Part shown: positions 58,697-64,000 of the stretch, in pieces
Layout: every line of letters begins with the position of its first letter
Numbering within the stretch: the first letter of the stretch is position 1
Source: an uncultured Corynebacterium sp.
Lineage (GTDB): Bacteria; Actinomycetota; Actinomycetes; Mycobacteriales; Mycobacteriaceae
Assembly: GCF_947253065.1 (NCBI RefSeq)
Contig: NZ_CAMXWS010000001.1
Span: 1 to 64,000, forward strand
Length of the DNA: 64,000 bases
Direction of reading: 5' to 3'
Notes under the pieces: generated by a model
The model's input: only the letters and a program-made list of their open reading frames with translations
Databases searched by the model: none
What the model was told of the DNA's origin: nothing
Program-made: the position numbers and the translations under genes

Positions 58697-60775
58697 ATGG
58701 GCATTTCTGCTCGGCGCCGTGCGCTTCGCTTTAACCGAGTTATGGCCATTGCTCTGGCTTCAGGTCTTGCCGTTTCCGGTGTCCAGGTGGTCAACACTAC
58801 CTCTCCGTTCGGCGCACCTGTTGCTATCGCACAGGACAACACTGCAATTCCAGCTAAGGCTGTGACGGTTGAAGGCCTGTTCGATGGAGAAGGCAATAAG
58901 GTCACCACCGACTACGATGCTCTGGCCAAAGGCAATATTGATAACTCCGCGGGCTACCAGCTCCGCCTGAACGTTGATATGTCGAAGGTGTCCAAGGACG
59001 GCAAGATCGACGTTTTCTTCGGCGCAGCCGAGCAGCCACACTCTGGCGGCGGCATCGCCATTGGCGAAGCTGACGCGAACTTCGGCATCGAAGGTGGCCT
59101 GTCCGACGTTCTGAACATCAAGAAGACTTCGGCTTCCTTTGGAGGAGGCAAGGTTGCTAGTGGTATCACCATCACCGGTCTTGATAACGCAGACAACATC
59201 ACTTCCGGCACCGTCCCGATCACTGTGCCAGTGCGTATTGTGGCGAACTTCTACGGCGCTGGCGATGGCGTGACCCAGGGTGCTGAGGGCCAGAGTCCTG
59301 AGTGGAAAGATCAGCCGGTCAAGTACTGGACTCGCACGGCTGACGGCAATCTTAGTGCACCGGATGCCACCCCATTCGGCTTCAATATTTCCTACCGCCA
59401 GATCGTCAGCGGCGTCAATGACAACGACAGCAAGTATCAGTCGTGGACAATGCCGGTGTACAACAAGGACGCTGACCCGGACAATGTTCACCTTATGCTG
59501 CGCGGCATCACTCCGGTGAACACTCCGAACGGTACTGCTGCTGTCACTTACCACCCGAAAAACGATGGCCTGAATGATGATGATCCGTGGGAGTTCACTG
59601 ACCCTTCTAAGTGGGAAGCAACGATCACCAAGGTTTCGCTCATCAGCGGCTCCCAGCAGTCGCCGCTGACTGAGGAGCAGAAGAACGCAGTCAAGCTCGA
59701 GGTCGTTGAGGACGATGGGGGCTTCCGCGTCATCGTCTCCAATATCCCGAAGGATGCACGTGTCACGTACGAGGTTCGTGAGATCGGCCTGGTTCCTGCA
59801 AACAAGACTGCCCAGTACCGTCTCGCGCCTTCGAAGCACGATCCTGCAGTTGGTGGTGTTTTCGGGCGCGCTAATTCCGCTGCGAATGTCGTTGATCCGA
59901 ATGCTTCGGTCGATGCTGAGAGCAAGCCCGCTGCAAAGGTCCTAATCAACGGCAAGGAATGGACTGAAGAGGAGCCATTCAAGTTCAAGCCGGGTGAAGA
60001 GATCGAGCTCGAAATGGAGCTGTCTCAGGAGGGCAATACTCGCCTTTCGCACCCGACGATCACCAATGAAGCCGGTGAGGTTGTCGCTGAAGACGCGAAG
60101 GTCACCGTCGAGGCGGGTAAGCCGCAGACGCTCAAGTTCAAGTACACGCCTACTAAGGACGACAGCGAGCTGAAGTTCAAGGTCACGTACGCAAACGACA
60201 AGAACGTGGAAGCATCGACCTGGGTGGCTACTTCTGGCTGCGACTGCACCGTCGACTACCAGGGTGAAGAGAAGCCGATCCAGGAAGTCATCGATGACCT
60301 GAATAAGCGCCTTGAGAATGTTGAGAAGGAAAACGGCCAGCTCAAGGACCAGCTCGGCGAGGCTGAGCAGGCAATCAAGGACCTTGAGCAGGCTGACAAG
60401 GACCAGCAGGCCAAGCTTGAGGACGCTGATAAGCGCATCACGGCTCTCGAGGGCCGCCTGAACACCGGCTTGGGCCGCTGCGTTGGCGCGATCGGCGGTT
60501 CCCTGCTGTTCATCCTTCCGGCTATTGCGATTGCCTCCCAGCTTCTTGGCGGGATGCGTATTGCTGCGATTGATGAGTTCGTTGCGCAGTCGCAGAAGCA
60601 GCTGGGCATCTGGGATCCGCGTCTTGCGAAGATCGTCAACGACAACCGTGGCGCGATCGCTGCAGGTGTCGGCGGGCTGAGCCTGCTTACGCTCGCGCTG
60701 ATTCCAGGTCTTTGCGGTGAGGCCTCCCTGGGTAAGGCTGCAACGGAGCAGCTCTCCTCCAAGAAAGACGCATAA
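58697..60775 (+). CDS. Large secreted surface protein with coiled coil and C-terminal membrane anchor
   Basis: 692 residues. A basic signal peptide ('RRRALRFNRVMAIALASGLAVSG') with cleavage probably after 'APVAIA' precedes a long beta-rich, Asp/Gly/Asn-rich ectodomain (about 50-510). It contains 'SGCDCTVDYQG', then a coiled coil (about 525-590, 'LNKRLENVEKENGQLKDQL') and a C-terminal part with two hydrophobic segments ('LLFILPAIAIASQL', 'AAGVGGLSLLTLALIPGLCG') and basic end 'SSKKDA'. There is no LPXTG motif. The C terminus resembles the anchor block of other corynebacterial surface proteins. Function unknown; possibly adhesion or envelope structure. Confidence 0.88.
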   Translation: MGISARRRALRFNRVMAIALASGLAVSGVQVVNTTSPFGAPVAIAQDNTAIPAKAVTVEGLFDGEGNKVTTDYDALAKGNIDNSAGYQLRLNVDMSKVSKDGKIDVFFGAAEQPHSGGGIAIGEADANFGIEGGLSDVLNIKKTSASFGGGKVASGITITGLDNADNITSGTVPITVPVRIVANFYGAGDGVTQGAEGQSPEWKDQPVKYWTRTADGNLSAPDATPFGFNISYRQIVSGVNDNDSKYQSWTMPVYNKDADPDNVHLMLRGITPVNTPNGTAAVTYHPKNDGLNDDDPWEFTDPSKWEATITKVSLISGSQQSPLTEEQKNAVKLEVVEDDGGFRVIVSNIPKDARVTYEVREIGLVPANKTAQYRLAPSKHDPAVGGVFGRANSAANVVDPNASVDAESKPAAKVLINGKEWTEEEPFKFKPGEEIELEMELSQEGNTRLSHPTITNEAGEVVAEDAKVTVEAGKPQTLKFKYTPTKDDSELKFKVTYANDKNVEASTWVATSGCDCTVDYQGEEKPIQEVIDDLNKRLENVEKENGQLKDQLGEAEQAIKDLEQADKDQQAKLEDADKRITALEGRLNTGLGRCVGAIGGSLLFILPAIAIASQLLGGMRIAAIDEFVAQSQKQLGIWDPRLAKIVNDNRGAIAAGVGGLSLLTLALIPGLCGEASLGKAATEQLSSKKDA

Positions 60776-60832
60776 ACATTGCATAGTTTTGAGCGCCAAA
60801 AGCTAGTCGCTTCATTAACGCGCTAGCACCAC

Positions 60833-60880
60833 AAAAGGGACGTATGATCAGTGGTGAAACACCACGTCATCGTCCCTTTT
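60833..60880 (+). terminator. Hairpin terminator after the surface-protein gene
   Basis: A nested hairpin: outer arms AAAAGGGACG/CGTCCCTTTT and inner arms GTGGTG/CACCAC around AAA, followed by GCTGTT. A TATGAT box (60843-60848) lies inside the left half, so a promoter for the next gene may overlap it. Confidence 0.75.
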
Positions 60881-60907
60881 GCTGTTGGAAGAGAGGACCT
60901 TTCGCCC

Positions 60908-62236
60908 ATGGCTAGTCATATCCAGCAAACTGCGGGTCTGAGAAAGATCCGGTATATCGCTCCCGATGTTGCACGAGGGATGGCGCTGCTGGGGATTGCG
61001 CTGGCGAATGTACCCACGGGCTGGCTGGCTGATCCTGAAGCAGTGCGATCGGGTTATTTCGGTGGGACGGGTGAGCATGCAAGTGCTCTGGACATTGTTC
61101 TGATCGTGTTGCAGGCGATGTTTGTCCACGTGCGGGGGCTCTCGATGTTCTCTGTTCTCTTAGGCATGGGCATCGGCATGATCCTGTGTAGCCTGTGGCG
61201 GCGTGGGTATACCAATGCGGCAGCGAAGAAAGTGTTGGCCAAACGTTATTTCTTCCTGCTGTGCTTCGGCGTGGTTCATCTCCTGTTCTTCTTCCCCGGT
61301 GACATCCTCACCGCCTACGGCATCTGTGGAATGGTCGTGGCGTTGCTGATCGGTTGTTCTGATCGAATACTGCGCATCATCGCTGGGGTAATGCTGGGGT
61401 TATGGTGCCTGTGGTGCACGCTTGGTGCGCTGATGATCTTCATCGAAGGGCCCGGTGCACCGACATTCGATATGAGCATGTTCTATTTCGACACTGCTGC
61501 AACGTACCCAGAGCAACTGCAGATGGCAGTGGGCATACTGGCGGAGCAAGCCTTCCCGGTCATCTCGATCCTTCCGATGATTCTGTTGGGTTTCGTGTGG
61601 GGCCGGGAACGGGTGATGGAGGACGTCGATAAGCATGCGCGTCGGCTCTGGGCCTGGGTGATTGTGACGCTGCTGGTTGTCGTGTTCGTGGGTATTCCGT
61701 TCGGTCTGTCGTCTGTGGGGATTCTTCCCTACGCATGGGAGCCTGGTTTCGCGATTCTGAATCAAGCTTTCGGGCGGCTGACCGGCCCAGGAATCCTCGC
61801 CGCGGTGATGCTGGCGATGCGGCCAATCCAACGCCGGATCAATGCGGGTGGCGCGATTCCAGTCTGGTTGAGTGCGTTCAATGCGTTGGGGAAGCGTTCG
61901 ATGACCGGGTACCTCGGGCAGACAATTATTCTGTTGCCACTGACGGCGCCGTTCTTGCTCAATTTCGGGCATGACTTGAATATTGCTGGCCAGGCGGTCC
62001 TCGCTTTCCTCGTGTGGATGGTGACACTTTTGGTCGCGTGGTGGATGGAACAACGGCGTATCCCTGGACCGTTTGAGAAACTTCACCGCACTATGTCTTA
62101 CGGGCGGAATGGTCTGCCCGAACACTATGAGCTCACGGCGAGAGAACGTGAACGCGGCCTGGGGCGAACCAAGATCGGTTACAAGCAGAGAATTGCTGGC
62201 AACTGGGAACTGGCTATGCCACACAATAGTTGCTAA
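60908..62236 (+). CDS. DUF418 family membrane protein
   Basis: 442 residues with about ten hydrophobic segments. The start 'IRYIAPDVARGMALLGIALANV' is the classic DUF418 beginning (R-G-x-A-L-L-G-I), and the C-terminal block 'GKRSMTGYLGQTIILLPL' is also typical. Family members are poorly characterised; YeiB and others are linked to transport or acyltransferase-like functions. The ATG at 60908 is preferred because GTG starts at 60851-60854 lie inside a terminator hairpin; GAGAGGAC precedes it. Confidence 0.88.
   Translation: MASHIQQTAGLRKIRYIAPDVARGMALLGIALANVPTGWLADPEAVRSGYFGGTGEHASALDIVLIVLQAMFVHVRGLSMFSVLLGMGIGMILCSLWRRGYTNAAAKKVLAKRYFFLLCFGVVHLLFFFPGDILTAYGICGMVVALLIGCSDRILRIIAGVMLGLWCLWCTLGALMIFIEGPGAPTFDMSMFYFDTAATYPEQLQMAVGILAEQAFPVISILPMILLGFVWGRERVMEDVDKHARRLWAWVIVTLLVVVFVGIPFGLSSVGILPYAWEPGFAILNQAFGRLTGPGILAAVMLAMRPIQRRINAGGAIPVWLSAFNALGKRSMTGYLGQTIILLPLTAPFLLNFGHDLNIAGQAVLAFLVWMVTLLVAWWMEQRRIPGPFEKLHRTMSYGRNGLPEHYELTARERERGLGRTKIGYKQRIAGNWELAMPHNSC
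61624..61634 (-). repeat. Dispersed 11-mer, copy 14
   Basis: Inside the DUF418 gene, antisense; the gene reads D-V-D-K-H. Minus-strand flank TCCTC. Confidence 0.85.
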
Positions 62237-62247
62237 GGACCTCTGCC

Positions 62248-63252
62248 CTATTTCAAATCATCGCGTCCGCTGATGCCGAAGAACTCGAGGATTTCTTTCG
62301 ACGCGAAATTATCGGTGGTGTTCTCCCCAGGACCATTATCGCTATCGTTGCCGGGCCAAATGTGACCGCTGCCGTCGAGGCGGTAGTGACGCAGCTCCGC
62401 ATCGCAGTGGCGCCAAATGAATTCCTCACCGGGTCGACTGATCGGTTCAACTTCCGGATCGGGGGCGCAATAATTGCGCTTCGCTGCCTCAGCCATCACT
62501 TGTTCATTGGGCATATAGTGAGCGCCGTGGCGTGTCCCACCGTCGTAGTTGATCACTTTGTCGTTGGTGCCATGGAAATCGATTTGTTTAGTGGGAATCG
62601 GTGCGCAACCTTCATAGACCTTGTCGTAGAACGCTGCAGAAACAGTGGCGATCCCAGTGAGCTGGTGGGCTCGTTTGCATGCAGTAAATGCTGCGAAGCC
62701 GCCGCCGTTTGAATGGCCTGCAGCGAAAACGCGGGCGTGGCTCACCGGATAGGTATCGAGCATTTCCTGACGGACCGAGTCGAAGAATTCAAGGTCCTCC
62801 TCCCCCGTCGTCTTCGCATATGGCGCGGGCGCCCAGGCAGTGTCAACGCCTTTCATGTACACCACGACGGCATTGGCATCATCGAAATCAGTGAGCTTAC
62901 GAATCGTTTGTGGGCTCATCTTGTAGCCGTGGAACACGAAGAGCAATGGAAGGTTGTACCGGTCGTCCACATCAGGTGGCGTAGTCACCAGATATTCACG
63001 CTCACGCCCGGCCACCGTGATGGTTCGCTCATGCGTGGTGGGTTCGCCAGTGAATTCAGCTTCGGCCTCTGCAAGCTCCTCACGGACTTCATTCGCCGCA
63101 TCGGTGACTTGGAGGTCCTCTTCATTCTCCCCACATGCACCAAGACCAGCGATGGTGACAAGCAGTACCGCACTAGTGGCGGCGATGCGTGCGTGTTTCT
63201 TCACTGGTGTTCGTGTCTTCCTTGCAGTCAACGTGGGAGCTTTTCGGGTCAT
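62248..63252 (-). CDS. LpqC-like esterase lipoprotein (PHB depolymerase family)
   Basis: About 334 residues. A basic N terminus, hydrophobic stretch and lipobox-like 'GLGAC' suggest a lipoprotein. The alpha/beta-hydrolase domain has 'FVFHGYKMS' (oxyanion region), nucleophile 'GHSNGGG', acid 'FHGTNDKVI' and His 'DGSGHIWPG'. An acidic linker (about 60-85) separates anchor and domain. A secreted carboxylesterase or feruloyl-esterase-like activity is likely. Start candidates are ATG 63252, ATG 63282 and GTG 63204. Convergent with the DUF418 gene. Confidence 0.88.
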   Translation of the reverse strand: MTRKAPTLTARKTRTPVKKHARIAATSAVLLVTIAGLGACGENEEDLQVTDAANEVREELAEAEAEFTGEPTTHERTITVAGREREYLVTTPPDVDDRYNLPLLFVFHGYKMSPQTIRKLTDFDDANAVVVYMKGVDTAWAPAPYAKTTGEEDLEFFDSVRQEMLDTYPVSHARVFAAGHSNGGGFAAFTACKRAHQLTGIATVSAAFYDKVYEGCAPIPTKQIDFHGTNDKVINYDGGTRHGAHYMPNEQVMAEAAKRNYCAPDPEVEPISRPGEEFIWRHCDAELRHYRLDGSGHIWPGNDSDNGPGENTTDNFASKEILEFFGISGRDDLK

Positions 63253-63386
63253 TCTCAGGGCGGAAAATTTGACGCCCAGCACGACAACCTACGCCATCGT
63301 AACGTTGATATCTAAAACCCGCGTGGCGCGTCAGCACCGTTCACAGCAAATTCGACGGTGCTGCCAAAGCAGGTAGATTTCATCGC

Positions 63387-64000
63387 ATGGACTCACACCC
63401 GGACCCCAGGTTCTTCAAGCCGAGCGGCAAGCAAGCTCCGGGCTTTGCCACTGCTTCCGCGCGGGTGTTCACTGCTGGTGCCTTCGCCACGGGCGCAGAC
63501 GATTATGAGGACGTGCGCCCAAGCTACCCGCCTCAAGTCGCGGCACTCGTGAATAAAGCACAGACGCTTATCGACGTCGGCGCCGGCACCGGCAAACTCA
63601 CCTCCACGTTGCTCGCGCCGGGTAGATCAGTGTGGGCGGTGGATCCGTCGGCAAGCATGCTCGAGATGCTTCGTACGCATCTGCCCAATGTTCCTGTGTG
63701 GCGGGCGACGGCGGAAGCGACTGGTCTTCGGGACCGGAGTGTTGATGCGTATGTCAGTGCGCAAACGTGGCACTGGGTCGACGCGGCCGCCGCGAGTGCG
63801 GAGGCTGACAGGGTCGTGAAACCTGGTGGTGCGCTCATGCTGTGTTGGAACACCCTCGATGTTTCACACCCGTGGGTGTTGCGTCTTTCCCGGATCAGCC
63901 ACTCTGGCGATGTGCACCGTGAGGGTTTCTACCCAGAGGTGAAACAGCCGTGGGTACTAGAAGAAGAAGCGCGTACCCGATGGTTCCAGGCAATCACCCC
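63387..64000 (+). CDS. Class I SAM-dependent methyltransferase, 3' end missing
   Basis: 204 residues are visible before the window ends. Rossmann motif I 'LIDVGAGTGKLTSTLL', acidic residue in 'VWAVDPSASMLEML', motif III-like 'SVDAYVSAQTWHWVDAAAA' and 'VVKPGGALMLCWNT'. The type matches small-molecule class I methyltransferases with the 'A-Q-x-x-H-W' signature common in actinobacteria. The substrate is unknown. Divergent from the esterase lipoprotein. The ATG at 63387 follows AGGTAG. The reading frame is open to the last base. Confidence 0.85.
   Translation, partial: MDSHPDPRFFKPSGKQAPGFATASARVFTAGAFATGADDYEDVRPSYPPQVAALVNKAQTLIDVGAGTGKLTSTLLAPGRSVWAVDPSASMLEMLRTHLPNVPVWRATAEATGLRDRSVDAYVSAQTWHWVDAAAASAEADRVVKPGGALMLCWNTLDVSHPWVLRLSRISHSGDVHREGFYPEVKQPWVLEEEARTRWFQAIT
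63566..63576 (+). repeat. Dispersed 11-mer, copy 15
   Basis: Inside the methyltransferase gene, sense, read as T-L-I-D-V at the start of motif I. Flank TCGGC. Confidence 0.85.

Noticed and set aside
5604..63576. The repeated 11-mer as a KOPS, Chi or other strand-biased guide sequence
   Set aside because: Such signals are skewed to one strand of a replichore. Here 8 copies are on one strand and 7 on the other in a single window.
5604..63576. The repeated 11-mer as a side effect of a common peptide (Leu-Ile-Asp)
   Set aside because: Six copies are antisense to their gene and use three different frames. Other L-I-D peptides in the window use different codons (for example in pafC and arc), and the flanking C bias extends beyond the codons.

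Overview
The window is chromosomal DNA from a Corynebacterium species. Three things support this: mycothiol biosynthesis (mshC), the full actinobacterial pupylation cluster (arc/mpa, dop, pup, pafA, pafB, pafC) without proteasome genes, and the odhI-ftsR cluster next to secA2 and rbpA. Gene order broadly follows what I recall of the C. glutamicum cg1630-cg1713 stretch, inverted, with local differences. I see no rRNA, CRISPR array, prophage or insertion sequence, and no gene-free stretch over 300 bases.

Layout. 1-7.5 kb: tRNA-Leu(GAG), a PEBP-family protein, pyrD, a lipoprotein, uppP, an HNH/DUF222 protein, mshC, a small unknown gene and a HAD phosphatase. 7.6-13.4 kb: hisE-hisG-aspA, a perfect 18-bp hairpin, a Dcu C4-dicarboxylate carrier (with aspA, an aspartate/fumarate module) and fhs. 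13.4-20.7 kb: a RecB-like nuclease, an M18 peptidase, trmI, arc, then a small secreted protein and the divergent pair pdxR/pdxS, which separate arc from dop. 20.8-31.8 kb: dop-pup-pafA-pafB-pafC, tatA-tatC, helY, a trypsin-like protease without signal peptide and an M24 peptidase. 31.8-37.3 kb: an SDR reductase, fxsA, lnt and ppm (lipoprotein acylation and polyprenyl-phosphomannose synthesis), rbpA, a small zinc-finger-like protein and a YceI protein. 37.4-49.9 kb: a CFA-synthase-like protein with a broken SAM loop, ndh, corA, a thioesterase, gnd, a DEAD-box helicase, two CNNM-type membrane proteins, a conserved unknown protein and a VWA protein. 50-55.1 kb (minus strand): secA2, odhI, ftsR, a bifunctional-nuclease-domain protein and a resR-like MerR regulator. 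55.2-64 kb: tRNA-Pro(GGG), an MFS transporter, a Kef-type antiporter, a large surface protein, a DUF418 membrane protein, an esterase lipoprotein and a methyltransferase cut by the window end.

The most unusual signal is not a gene. The 11-mer GCTTATCGACG (or its reverse complement) occurs 15 times, in both orientations (8:7), almost always inside coding sequence and in several reading frames. About 0.03 copies are expected by chance in this length. The 3' flank adds a weaker consensus, giving GCTTATCGACG-N-C-N-C-C. It behaves like a dispersed DNA-level signal, comparable to a DNA uptake sequence or the site of a chromosome-organising protein. I know of no described function for it. Other points of interest are three 10-bp-phased repeats at the ftsR start, a palindrome on the resR-like -35 box, an inverted repeat between pdxR and pdxS, and a long structured leader before the surface-protein gene.
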